A stretch of 64,000 bases of DNA from Tetrastigma voinierianum (GCA_016808115.1 JAEQBH010006375.1:124001-188000), one strand, 5' to 3'; numbered from the stretch's first letter, positions 34,039-45,545 are shown. The notes: generated by a model not told the origin, from the letters alone. Program-made: numbers and translations.

Positions 34039-35904
34039 TGATGTAACACCCAATACCCCCCTTGGGACGTCATTACACTACTAACGACCATTTTACACCA
34101 GCGAGAGCACTAATAAAATCACCAAATGACAGGGTCCTTAATTTAACAAAATTCGAGGCGAAGTCTCCTTTGTTCGGAAACTCACTGAAAACACAGCACA
34201 ATGCGATTATAATACATCCTGCGTTGGGCCCGTTTATCCATAAAATATTTACAATATTATCCCGAAAAGATTTCCATTCAGTATGAAATACCCACAATAA
34301 CCTTCCAAAGACTAAAATTTGAAAGCCATGGCCCTGATAAGCTATGGCATTTATTTCCAAAATTAAACTATGATAATGCAGCGGAATAACAAAATACTAG
34401 ACTTTACATGATTTCAAAATAATTTCTCTAGTCTAGTATAAAGATACTGATAGCTCTACATGTTCTCCTCGGGATTTCGATTCCCCTCGGGTGGGGCCTC
34501 CCAATGCGCGGGTTCCTCGGCTCCTACTGCCTCCTCAATTAAAATCGAAAAGGGATATAAGTAGGGAGACAGGCACGAGCTTTCTGTGGAAAAATCCTCC
34601 CAAACTCAACAAAGGTTTTAGAAAGTATGAAAAACAGGTCGGTCTCATTTTTTTATAACATATCATAGATGTACCATTTTATAGAAAACAATGACATTGC
34701 AAATAGATCTGAGTTTATGTAAACACTTAAGTAAATGTACACTCGAGCAACGCGTAAACAAAGTATAAACATTTCACCAAATACCATTTCCAACAGTTAT
34801 TTTGTTCTGAGAACATCCATACGATAAACTACTCATTCATCCTTGTGGTGTTTCTCCGACATCCTTATAAGGAACCTCTTGAGTATAGGTTGAGCATCCT
34901 TATAAGGAGCCTCTCATTATAATAGTAGGACTTCTCAAGCATCCTATAAGGGAACCTCTTGAGTATAGGTTGGCATCCTTCAGGAACCTCCTCATTTTAT
35001 AATAGCCAGGGTTTCTCGAGCATCCTTATAAGGAACCTCTTGAGTATAGGTATAGGTTGAGCATCCTTATAAGAGAACCTCTCATTCATTATATAACAAT
35101 CCCTAAATGTTATGTAAAAATCCCCATAATATATAATAATCCCCCCATGTTATGTAAAAATCCCTTTATATAATAATAATCTCTAGGTTATGTAAAAATC
35201 CCAGTAATATATAAAAATCCCATAAAAGAAAATCATTCCAGTGAATCGGAAACGAGGTTAGTGAGTCGAGATCGGGCGGTGATCACCATAGTAGAATCCC
35301 CGGACTATATAAGAATCCCCCATGTTGTAAAATCTCCCTGTGTATATAATAATAATCCCCGTGTTATGTAAAAATCCCCGTGTTATGTAAAAATCCTAGG
35401 TTATCTAAAAAGTCCCACAGGTTAATAACAAAAATCCCCCGTATTATATAAAAATCCCCATAAAAGAAAGTCATTCAGTGAGTCGGGCAAAGTCGGAAAC
35501 AAGTCCGAGTGAGTCGGAATCGGGCAGTGATCACCATAGTAGAATCCCCCAGACTATATAAAAATCCCCCATGTTATGTAAAAATCTCCCATAATATATA
35601 ATAATCCCCTATGTTATGTAAAAATCCCCCATGTTATGTAAAATCCCTAGGTTATGTAAAAATCCCCATATTATGTAAAAATCCCCATAGAAAGTCGATC
35701 TCGAGTGAGTCGGGCAAAGTCGGAAACAAGTCAGAAGTGAGTCGAATCGAGCGGTGATCACCATAGTAGAATCCCATACTATATAAAATCCTGACTTGGA
35801 TTCCTCGATGCCATACCATAAAATTTATTTTACCAACCAATCATTCCATATATCTCAAATTTCTTTTGGAAAAACATAGAATCCCTGTGAGCAATCATAA
35901 AACG
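34039..35904. mobile_element. LTR-like block with internal tandem arrays, copy 2
   Basis: Second copy of 30307-32176 within the segmental duplication. It has the same start (tgatgtaacacc) and the same two arrays at about 34800-35090 and 35090-35790. Confidence 0.6.
34800..35790. repeat. Two tandem arrays, copy 2
   Basis: Same unit types as at 31080-32070. The long-period blocks with gtgatcaccatagtagaatccc fall near 35270, 35525 and 35755. Confidence 0.85.
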
Positions 35905-36847
35905 GAGTTACGCTTTTGTTATTTTGTGGCGGTTTGGTTTTTCCTATTTTAAACCTTATGTGCTTTTGTTTGGTTTTTGTAACTTCCCTTACAACGAGCA
36001 TCTATATATGTCTCGATCACATAAACTTTGAATTAATCCAATTCGGCAGAGAAGCGAGGGGCGCGGGTTTCGGCCGGCTTCATCTTTTCCCATTTTCTTT
36101 CATTTTTCTTTCCTCTTTCTCGGTACTTGAGCACTCCTGCAGGGATGACAACTCGGAGGATGGTTGGCTAGACCCTCTTCCTCCTTGAAGGAGAGTGCAT
36201 TTAGCCTAGGGTGTGGAGGTAACTCACGGTTCCACGTTTTTATGCCATTTATGGTTGTTTACGTTCACCTTCTCAGTAGGTTAAATCTCACCAACATGCC
36301 CTCTTAATGTGTATTTGCGAAGCTTTTTTGGGTTCGGTGGATACTTTCGGCTAAGATCATTTGATGCTCGATTGGTATCTCCTATTAGTTAATGGGTAGG
36401 GTTTTGAGATGTGTTTTCTTGCTAAGGACATTTATACCCATTTAAATGCTATGTTTCAAGGGAAAATCATGGGGTTTAGTTTTAAAGCTAAATGAAGATC
36501 CAGGTTCGGAAATGACATATGTCATCCTCCCAGCCCGAGAAAAAAAATACCGGGGACATGTTGGTTGCCTTAAAACCCTAAACTAGTGGCGGAACTTGAG
36601 GGGTTATTTTACATTTTTTCTTATTTATTTTAGCACAGACAACCAATCCCTGTTTTTACCCAGGCAGAGAAAATCAAATTGAAATTCACCGTTTTTGAAT
36701 CAACGCCGCCGTCATTTGTCTGAAGAAAACTCATCCGCGTGTTGACCCTAAAGCCGCTATCTTTAGCGGTGGTTGCTACGGAAGTAGGAGCTTAGGATAT
36801 AAATTTTGTTGATTTCAAAGAACACCCTCTTTATTGTGTACGAATCA
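35905..36847 (+). repeat. Element A truncated LTR, duplicated copy
   Basis: Third occurrence of the element A LTR body. It ends tgtacgaatca at 36847, then gggcc of LINE-a. Confidence 0.8.
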
Positions 36848-38060
36848 GGGCCGTTCTTTTACGGTTCCTTCCTGACCCGACACAGAAAGCCACCTGATGT
36901 CCTGAGTGTGCTTGACCCCGAGTCTCCAAGTATTTGCAACTTATTACCTTTCTCCAGAGAACATACCTCTCATTTGCAAACCTCAATCTCCATTTGCATA
37001 AAGAACTTTGTTTAGCCTAGAAAAGTTTCTCATGCTAATCACGTTTTCTTCTACATCTGAAATAGTGGCTCATTTAACAGATGAGAGCTTCTTCTGAAAC
37101 TACCCACCCCAAAATTGTCTTTGAATTGTCTCTAGTCTAGTGCAAATCTTTTGAGGCATACGAAAGAGGGATAAGTAATAAATTGGAAAGCTAGACAAAG
37201 TGTTGCGGATCAATGTAATCCTTATTTCCCCTTAGAAATATCTGCATCTTCCATGAGGGCTTGACCTCTTCAGAAACCTTTGTTTTGACAGATTTCCAGA
37301 CCCTTGTAGCCTTGTGGGAAGCTCCCAAGGGTAGACCTAAATACGAGGTGGGTAAGGACCCAATCCCACATTCGACTCTAAGGCTAACTTCGACAACATT
37401 GTCATTTGCCCCTACCCGGAATGATCTCACTCTTGTTCTAAGTTAATTCTCGGACCAGGCATCGCTTGAGCCACATTAGGAAGTCCCGACTTAGAAATTT
37501 CATTTGATCTTTATTGGGTTCGCAGGATAGAAGGGTATCATCTCGTAAAGTAAATGAAATGACCTCCCTCTCCTTCCCTATTGCAACCACTGCTACCAAA
37601 AGGAAATTTCCATCATGTTGTATCAACAAGCGAGGGCTTCCATGCAATCCACGAATAGTGCGGAAATAGGATCTCCACCGTCTCAAGCCTCTCAAGCTTT
37701 GGAGAAATAACGGAGAGCCATTAGAAAGGACTGAAAATGAGGCTATGGAGACCTTGCTATCATACTCATACACAGATTTCCAGTGCCCATCTTATCCATG
37801 ACTTTGGAATACAAACTCTGACCCCGATCTTTATCTCGTGTCGATTTGCGAGACCAAGACCACTCTCTTTTCTTCTCAAAGTTGAGTCCACAACTTCATT
37901 AGCAATAAGGACCGCATCTAGGATCTATCTCCCTTCAACATAAGCAGATTAAGACTGGGAGATGATCTTACCCATGACCCTCTTTATCCTGTTGGCTAAC
38001 ACTTTTGTCAGAATCTTGTACAACCCTCCCACTAAGCTGATGATTCGTGCCACGGTAGGG
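36848..38060 (-). pseudogene. LINE-a reverse transcriptase remnant
   Basis: On the minus strand, ISLVGGLYKILTKVLANRIK begins near 38040, then SQSAYVEGR and ALIANEVVD-type text near 37900-37960, and VDTTxWKFPFG near 37600. The minus frame 37191-37430 reads GSLPTSYLGLPLGASHKATR and VKPSWKMQIF. These are successive blocks of a plant LINE RT, with many stops. The catalytic YADD block is not clearly readable. It is cut at 38061 by element B. Confidence 0.8.
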
Positions 38061-39519
38061 TGATCCGGAATCAACAAAATTTGTTTCCTATATTCCCCTC
38101 CTCACAAGTAGTCAAGCTCACTGCGATGTAGCGGTCTGGGTCGAGTGAGGATGGGTTTTCTTCGTGAAATGAGAAGTGCAATTGAGTTGAAAATGGTATT
38201 TCTCTTTGGATTTTGGGTTTTGTTCCAAAACGATTAGGGTGGATGGTTATGTGCATATAAATTAAAGGAAAATTTAGAAAAGAAGACTCCTTGAAGTCTT
38301 GGGTCAGTGGATTGGATTTTTAAGGTGTATTCAAGCCCTCGGGTTTATTTACTCGCGTTAGGGATAATGACCTATAGTCGTTTCCCAAACTAGATATGAT
38401 TTGGCACTAAAACCTAAGCCACTAGAATTACTCCCTCATGAGGTATGGCATTAGGTGAGCATTCAAGGTCCCACAACGGTGTGCATATGGCCTCGAAGAG
38501 AGGCGACTACGGCAACTAATGAGAGGCGACTAAGTGGATGACGGTGGATCAGGACCTAAGCATCCCACTTTGTAACCATGAAGCTGCCAAATACACGTGG
38601 CGAGGCTAAATCTAGGAGGTTTCAACCTAGGGTGAGTCTTGAGAGCTTAAATGCTCGTAAATGCGGTGTGATGAATGAGAGGGCATGAAAACTTACCTCG
38701 AGCCTCCACAGTGACCCTCCTCTTGAGGAAGGGGGAAGCAGCGAACATCCTTTGAGTTGTCATCCTCGAGGGGGGTGTTTGAAAGCTAGAAAATGAAAGA
38801 AGAGAGAAGAGAAAAATGTAACTAAAATGAAAAATTGCGTGGATTCTGAGTGAATGAAAAGTTAGGGTTCTGAGTCATAAGTGGCTTATATAGCCATGAT
38901 TGTGTGAAATACAAAAATACCTAAAATATGAAATTACAATAGGGACAAAATGGTAATTAATCAAAGGCAGTGGTCGTTTGGAGTCAAAAACATCGAAACA
39001 CGAGCGGCAATTTCGTATGCGGGAATTTCGCTAGCATAGCAATTTATTGTGCTGGCGAAATTTAAGCTAGCTAGCGAAATTCACGAATAGCGAAAATGGA
39101 GCCATGTGAACGAGGAATTTCACATGGCGAAAATTTCGCTAGGATTGCGGAATTTTCGCTATGGTCTGAGCCGCCAATCCACAAAATTTTAATCATAGCG
39201 AAAATTCTTTGACTTCTCCGCTATTCCCCTTGTTTTGCTACGCATCATCCTTTCTTCAAATCCACTTCACATTTCTTCATTTTTTGATGATGAAAACATT
39301 GTGAATCCTGCGGCATTCGGCCTAATCTTGACATCACACTTGAACTTATTGGGTAGACATAAAAACCTGTAATTACGAAAACAAACAAAGAAATGGAATC
39401 GATTATTACTAAGTGGACACACTTTTATGTCAATTGGCTCAATTCATATGATTAGTGCGCAAAAGCATTCAAAACCTATCTTAGATAGGGCTCAAAATAG
39501 CACTTTTGGGCACTAATCA
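38061..39519 (-). repeat. Element B 3' LTR (left copy)
   Basis: Shares with 43571-45060 stretches such as gcactaaaacctaa-ccacta, gtggatgac-ggtggat and tcaaatccacttcacatttcttc. Its reverse complement starts TGATTAGTGCCC like the element A LTR. The gcgaaa/tttcgc field lies at about 39000-39240. Confidence 0.85.
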
Positions 39520-41138
39520 CACCCCGACCAAACCGTTGCTAGTCCCTTAACGATGCTAAACAATAAAGGTATGCATCTTTGTGCTTTTACAAAAGTGTAT
39601 GTGGTTCGAAAGTAGATGTGCAGGATGAGCACGCTACAAAATGAACAATTTTACATCACGATTTCAAAAGCGACATGAAAGAACAAAAACCATATAAGAA
39701 CTAGTTTGAGTCGACATTGGATCAAAAATCAACACGAACTTCACAAAATCTAATTGTTCCTTAAGGTAACCGGTTTGAGCGATAAATTGCAAGGATTATT
39801 CCCTCCTGACCTAGCTATTTGCCATGGCCTTAAGCGTTGACTAACCTAAATAGGACTAGCTACACTCTTTTTTTTTTTGTTGACTATATTGTGGTCTGAT
39901 GCTAAAGCTTCGACTTCACGAAGTCGGAATTATGGCGAGGTCCACCGATGACTCCCGACCAATTAAGGTTTAGGGCATCGAGCGAAAGGATCAATGACCA
40001 CAAACTGCGAGGCTTTGGGACTCAGATGACTACAGAATTAGCACCTAACACGCTGAACTCTACCTATCCACGGGTGTAGCGAACAAGTCGATGACTCCCG
40101 ACTGATTAAGGTTTGAGACCTTCGGGCTTTAAAGGCTTTCGCCATATACCCCACGGACCGTGTTCGGGTTTCAAGGCAAAGCGTCACGGCTTTTATTTCT
40201 CTTTTCTTCTTTTCTTTTATTTTTCGCTTTTTCTTTTCTTTTCATTTGGAAGACTACATTGAGGTCTTGAGCATGGAGTAACCTGGAAACCTATTATGGG
40301 TCGTCCCGACAAATTTAAAGTAGGCTTTGCAAAGTGGAAAGAAGGTATATAGCTTCAGCCTATTGGTACAAAATTTGGGTCACGAGTGTGTGAATTAGCT
40401 AAAGGGGAATGTTCGAGTTGAATATCTTTGAAACCTCAGTGACGAAAACTAAATCATGCGTGGAATTCTAACATTAAGGTAACATCACAGGCTTCAATTC
40501 TTCAACTAGAGCTGACAGTAGAAACACAAGTATAGGCCTGAAATGATTTGCAAAGTGTAGAAAAATGTAGCTGTATGGTATATTTCTACGTCAGTATATT
40601 TCACAAAATTATCTGCTTTTTCAAAAAGAATTATGTGGTACCTCGAGAGAAGATAGAAACGAAGCAGTTGAACCGGGGATGGAATGGCATGGTTGAGCAG
40701 TGCACACCTGCTTTGCTACGATGCGAGGAGGAAAGTAAATTCTCTTTGCTGCTTTGCCTTCGATAATATAAAGTAAAGGTGCAAAGAATTTGGAGTGGTC
40801 TCAGGTTCTGGAGGAACCACTCCCATTTGGTAATGTAACACATTGGACGGATCTCGGAGGTGCGAAAGCTCCTCACGCATGCGGTGGTGTGTCACTACCA
40901 GTACCTTCATCTTTCGGCTCCTTTGTTTTGAACATATCCCCGGTCTCGGTGGTACGTGAAGTGATTGTTCTGCGGAGAATGGTGGATTCTTCATTGCGCG
41001 CTTCATTGTTCTCCATTAATTCTTCCTATTGTTTGTTAGTATCATGCCTTCTGCGGAGTGTGCCACTCGACGAACTTCATGATTGCTCCCTCGTCCTGTT
41101 TGGTTTTGCTTGTTGCTCAAGAGTGGAAAATGTTGAGC
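39520..41138 (-). other. Element B interior downstream of protease, no pol found
   Basis: Short frames on both strands lack RT or integrase motifs. The phrase gatgactcccgac-attaaggttt occurs at about 39945 and 40091. A TTTTC-rich tract lies at about 40195-40250. It resembles the 3' interior of element A in reverse. Confidence 0.5.
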
Positions 41139-41970
41139 TCAGGTGTCATGTTGCGAATGTGGTACGCTGACCCGATCGGCGATTGATAATGGCATTTGAT
41201 GTGGCCAGAAATGGCCTTCCCAATATAATGGGCACTTGATTAGCGCCCCACCATAGGTTGCATTATTAGAACACGAAATCCTTCGGATAGTAGAACTATC
41301 TACTTTACCAACATCCTCCACTATCCCTATTGGTATTTTCAGCGAGCGATCGGCTAGGTGGGGTGATGTTGTTTGGTTTCAGCCACAAACCTAGGCGCTA
41401 TACAAGTATAGCGTGGGTTGACTGCAACACCCAGTCCCAATAGTGCTTTGTCCATGAGTTCCTCGATGTTAAGCGAGATAGTTGGGGTCTGGATCCTTGT
41501 ATTCCTGCATTGTCTTGCACATTGGATGATGGAGCTAACTTGTTCGATTAAGAATGTCGTTTTGTCAGTACTGACCTTTGATTGTCTGAAGATCTTTCAA
41601 AAACTTTGCATAAGCGAGGACTTGTTTGATGATGTCAGGTATGTTGACGCTTCACGCCTTGGGACTTCAGGATGCACACTATTTGGGATGCCTTCTTCTT
41701 GCTTCTTGGTGCTTGGGGAAATGGGTGGCATGCGATTGCTTCATTGAGTCCTCCTTCGAAAAATATGTTCCGGCTCCGATTCTTCACAGCCTTAGTTTCC
41801 TCGACAAACTTGGGATGGTTGATCAACCTCTTTCCACTTCTTAAGATAATGACGGCTTTGACTTCATCCATTTTGAGGAGGTTCAACTGGGAATACTTCA
41901 GTTCATGGACTCCCGGATTTGGCGATGGTGAAGAAGGAACCTCCACGCCTCTTCTTTCTTGATTTGCCAT
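41139..41970 (-). pseudogene. Element B gag C-terminus and aspartic protease remnant
   Basis: On the minus strand the frame 41635-41970 carries VKAVIILRSGKRLI, a form of the AVTLRSGK signature that precedes protease in Athila/Tat polyproteins. Further left, across shifts, come LADRSLKIPIGIVEDVGKV (about 41290-41370), LIKCPLYWEGHFW and SIADRV. These match the LADRSxxxPxGxxEDV and PxxLGRPFLAT blocks of plant gypsy proteases in order. The catalytic DLGA block is not clearly readable. Multiple stops and shifts rule out a functional product. Confidence 0.75.
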
Positions 41971-42029
41971 TCTTGTTATGGATGTCTGCTGTTTGTCAAT
42001 TCTTCGGTTAAGGTTACTTTCCGGCCCAT

Positions 42030-43090
42030 GCTTATATTCTTTGTTCGAGCTTTCTACATTTCAATTTTTCTTGTTCAATTGACATTGATGCACTTTTGCT
42101 CCTCCTGAGAATTTCCCACCCACCTTGCTTTCGGAAATTCAAAATGGCTTGCTTTCCAGCGGAGGAGAGAGAGAGTGGGTGCTTCTTTGTCTTGTGAAGT
42201 GGTGGTAGAATCTTCTTCTTCCCGTGCTCTTGGGGAATTTCTGGGAGGTTGAGGATTTCCGAGAAGGTTAGGGGTGACTCCTCAATTGGGGTTGTAAGTG
42301 TTGCCATATGGAGCATTTGTTTGCGGCTTGTTTTGGCCACCACATTTGCACATTCTCAAATGGGGGTTTGGACATGGTTCTCACAGGTGGTCGGTGGGCG
42401 CGGTTAAGAAATAGTTTTGACACATGCATGGCTTTCGGTCGGCTGCACGCACCTCGTGGACCACTTTTCTTTCTAATTCCTCGATCTTCTAGCCAGAGTG
42501 AAACAGCTTTGACTCCATATCTTCGGAAAGGGCATACATGCCTCCATAACGATTCAGCGGTGGCTTGAATGCATGCGCTTCTCTTGGGTTTGGCTCGTCC
42601 CGGCCCTTGGGATTCGGCCACATAATTGAGGGAAGTCCGTTGCCTCATCAGGATTTTTACTCAAAGAAATCTCACTCACATAGTTTCGATAATTGTTTCA
42701 TGGAAGGGACATTCCATCATAAAAATGGTTCTGACATCCATGTATCAAACCAGGTGTGGGCGTGCCTTTGATAGTCTCCATATATCTCTCCAGTACTTGG
42801 TAGAACCTCTCACCATCATGAAATACACCAAATGTGTAAATTTGCCTCTTCAAGTTGTTTGTCTTGTGAGCGAAGAATTTTTAGAAATTCTACTGCGACT
42901 CTCGATTCCTTATGGTTCTTGCCTTAATACGTTGCGAGTACTGCCTTGTCCTTTAGGGTCGGTGGAAAGGCTTTGACGAGGAGCTCCATGTCCTTGCACC
43001 TTCTTTGAAAGTGGTGCACACTTCCTCAAAATCCCGAATGTGTGAGTATGGATTTTCATTCTCCATGCCATGAAATGTTGGGAGTAGAGC
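42030..43090 (-). pseudogene. Element B gag remnant
   Basis: From 43085 leftward the minus strand reads FHGMENENPYSHIREFEEVC and then TTFKEGA. After shifts come LKDKAVLATY, VPSTGEIYGDYQ and HTWFDTWM. This is the retrotransposon gag block FHGxExENPYxHxxEFEEVC, with SLKDKA, of Athila-type elements. The minus frames 42268-42648 and 42032-42343 cover the more variable middle and C-terminal parts. Many frame breaks. Confidence 0.8.
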
Positions 43091-43570
43091 ACGAAGTAAG
43101 GCTTCCTTTTGCCACTTCCTCGCGAGAGATTATGCGTAGTGCACTCACCCTGGGTGGATTATGTGATCCCTCATGGATCGATATACGTGGGCTCCCCAAA
43201 CCTGCGCTTTCTTTGTTCCTCTGTGGAGGATCCATTTGGCTGTTGTGAGATCAATTTCGAAGCCACATTCTGTGCGTGGTCTCTCTCAAGCACTGCAGTG
43301 TTCTATCCATTTGCATAAGCGCTCACACTACAATCAGCAGGAAAGAACCAAAACAAAACTAACAAGGGTTAAGGTTAGCTAAAATTAGTAATAGATGTCT
43401 TTGAAAGAATTTAAAATCCTGTGATGAGCTGCCAGTGGGAAAAAAATGATAAATCGAGGAATGAGATTTTACCAAAACTTGTGATATGAATCCCACAGAG
43501 TTGGCCGACTCTTATCTCTTTAGGGCTGCGTCCACATAGGCGCCATTTGATTGGTGCCACTTGTTGGGAG

Positions 43571-45060
43571 TGATCAGAATCAACAAAATTTGTTTCCTAT
43601 ATTCCTCCCTCTGCCCGAGTAGTCGAGCTCTTTGCGGTATAGCGATCTGAATTAGAACACGGGATGGGTTTTCTTCGTGAAATGAGAGATGCCCAGGTTG
43701 AGTTGAAAATGGTATTTCTCTTTGGATTTTTGGGTTTTGCCAAAAGCGATTGGGGTGGATGGTTGTAAGCGCATATAAATTAAGGAAAATTTAGAAAGAA
43801 GACTCCTTGAAGTCTTGTAGGTCCAACTGGATTGGATTTTAAGGTGTATTCATGCCCTCGGGTTTTTATTTCCTCAGCGTTGGGGATAATGACCTATAGT
43901 CGTTTCCAAAGCGGGACTAACGATTGGCACTAAAACCTAAACCACTAAATTACTCCCTCGCGAGGTATGGCATTAGGTGAGCATTGAGTCCACAACGATT
44001 GTGCGTATAGCCTCGAGGCGACTACGACAAGCCCAATAGGAGCCAGCCCCAAGTGGATGACCGGTGGATCTGGGGATTAAGCATCACTTTGTAACCATGA
44101 AACTTGCCAAATACATTAGCGAGGCTAAATCTGGAGGAGTTTCAACCTAGGGTGAGATGCGGGGAGCTTAAATGCTCTTAAATGCGAGTGTGATGAATGA
44201 GGGCATGAGAAACTTACCTCGAGCCTCCACGGTGACCACTCCTCTTCAGGAAGGGCTAGCCAAACATCCTTTGAGTTGTCATCCTCAAAGGGGGTGTTTG
44301 AAAGCCGAGAAAATGAAAGAAAGAAGAGAGAGAAGAGAGAAAAATGTAACCTAAAATGAAAAGTTGCGTGGATTTACAGTGAATGAAAGTTAGGGTTACA
44401 AAAGTCATAAGGTGGCTTATATAGCCAACCCAGATTGTGTGAAATACAAAATACCTAAAATATGAAATTACAATAGGGACAAAATGGTAATTAATCAAAA
44501 CGTGGTCGTTTGGGTCAAAACATCGAAACACGAGGGACGGCAATTTTGATGTGCGGGGAATTTCGCTAGCATAGCAGGCTCGCTATGCTAAGCGAGGCCT
44601 TCAACCTAGCGAGAAATTCCACTGAAGACAAGCGAAAATGGGAGATTTCGCAATGGACAAGAATTTTCACATAGCGAAATTTAGCTAGGATTAGCGAATT
44701 TTCGCTATGATTGCGAAAATTTTCGCAATCCTACAAAACCTTCGCAATCATGAAAATTCTGACTTGCTCCTTCTTCCTTGTTTACGCACTCTTGTATCAT
44801 CCTTTCTTCAAATCCACTTCACATTTCTTCATTTTTTTATTGATGAAAGCATTGTGAATCCTCGGCATTCGACACCCGATCTTGACATCACACTTGAACT
44901 TATTAGGTAGAACATAAAGCACAAATTGCAAAACAAACTCAAAATGGAATCAGTGTATAAGTGGACTGCACATGTCCAGTGGCTCAATTCCTTATGATTC
45001 TTGTAAAAAGCACTCAAAACCTATCTTGAATAGGGCTCAAAATAGCACTTTTTGGGCACT
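43571..45060 (-). repeat. Element B 5' LTR (right copy)
   Basis: Reverse-orientation LTR of about 1490 bp. Left of it, tggcgcc (minus sense, about 43539-43545) is a possible start of an Athila-type primer site. The gcgaaa/tttcgc field lies at about 44525-44760. Confidence 0.8.
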
Positions 45061-45545
45061 GAAATGAGCATTGAGATTTTCATTGATGTTGACTAGGCAG
45101 AGTTCAACCATTAGCGATACGGGTGATCAACTGAGTATTGCAACTTTGTTTGGGGCAATTTGGTGACTTGGAGGAGTAAGAAGTAGGCGCCAGCAAGGAT
45201 TTCAGCTGAAGGCGAATTCAAAGCATTAGCACTTGGAATATGTGAAGGAATATGGTTGAAGAGAATTTGTAATGAGTTAAAAATTCCTATAGCAGATTCT
45301 ATGAAATTAGCGTGTGACAATGATCAACCATTAGTATAGCCAAGAATCTAGTGCACCATGACAAGACTAAACATGTGCAGATAGATTGACATTTTGTCGA
45401 GAAGATCGAAGAGTATTGTTAATTTGTCTCACGTTTCTCTGAAAAAATCAAACAATGGAAACATTCTCAGAAGCTTTGGCAAGGGAAACCATTTGATGAT
45501 CATCTAGTGTCCAAGCTTGGATTGTTTAACATTTACAATCCGACT
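45061..45545 (+). pseudogene. Copia-1 RNase H and C-terminus
   Basis: The frame reads EIFIDVD*AG, then STEYCNFVWGNLVTWRSKK, ISAEGEFKALALGICEGIWL, LKIPIADSMKLACDN and VHHDKTKHVxID-like text. After a gap, KALARETI-like and HLVSKLGLFNIYNPT follow. This is the full block order of copia RNase H to the polyprotein end. The usual DADWAG has a stop at Trp. It directly follows the right end of element B. Confidence 0.85.

Larger units (their letters stand above)
30081..37553. repeat. Tandem segmental duplication, two units of about 3.73 kb
   Basis: Unit 1 is 30081-33811 and unit 2 is 33812-37553. Both start ggtggaagttcttggttgagtc and run through the same order: end of element A interior, LTR-like block with arrays, truncated element A LTR, then LINE-a RT up to gtaaagtaa. 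At unit 2 the LINE text continues naturally past 37553. At unit 1 it jumps back to ggtggaag. The junction at 33811 is therefore the new one. Landmarks are offset by 3731-3732 bases at the left and slightly more at the right. Differences between the units are mostly small indels. Confidence 0.9.
25027..38060 (-). mobile_element. LINE-a: 5'-truncated L1-type LINE, split by Athila-like element A
   Basis: Minus-strand LINE. Its 3' part is at 25027-25939 (minus text SLGDGRRISFWKHVW near 25860-25910). The middle and RT parts resume at 36848-38060, and a duplicated piece is at 33123-33810. The minus strand of the right part reads, from 38055 leftward, PISLVGGLYKILTKVLANRI-like text, then SQSAYVEGR and ILDAVLIANEVVD. 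Further left come LPTSYLGLPLGA and LIRNTLSSFPIY, and LNKVLYANG near 37000. Removing the Athila-like insert joins the two LINE parts. Stops and shifts are frequent. The endonuclease is missing. Confidence 0.8.
38061..45060 (-). mobile_element. Athila-like Ty3/gypsy element B (minus), gag-protease only
   Basis: Two LTRs in reverse orientation, 38061-39519 and 43571-45060, start tgatc(c/a)(g)gaatcaac and share most of their sequence. The last bases of the left one, cactaatca, are followed by a polypurine-type tract in minus sense (tttggtcggggtg). The interior is 4.05 kb. The minus strand encodes gag (42300-43090) and protease (41139-41970), and I find no RT, RNase H or integrase. No target duplication is found. 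The left flank is LINE-a, and the right flank is Copia-1 RNase H. The right LTR ends abruptly at ggcact, so a deletion probably removed its tip. Confidence 0.8.

Noticed and set aside
31080..35790. CRISPR-like arrays of short repeats with spacers
   Set aside because: The repeats are AT/C-rich, drift in length and sit inside a plant LTR-like block that is itself duplicated. There are no unique spacers and no cas genes.
40548..43382. Numerous plus-strand frames of 60-126 codons in element B
   Set aside because: The recognisable gag and protease blocks are on the minus strand. The plus-strand frames are their shadows.
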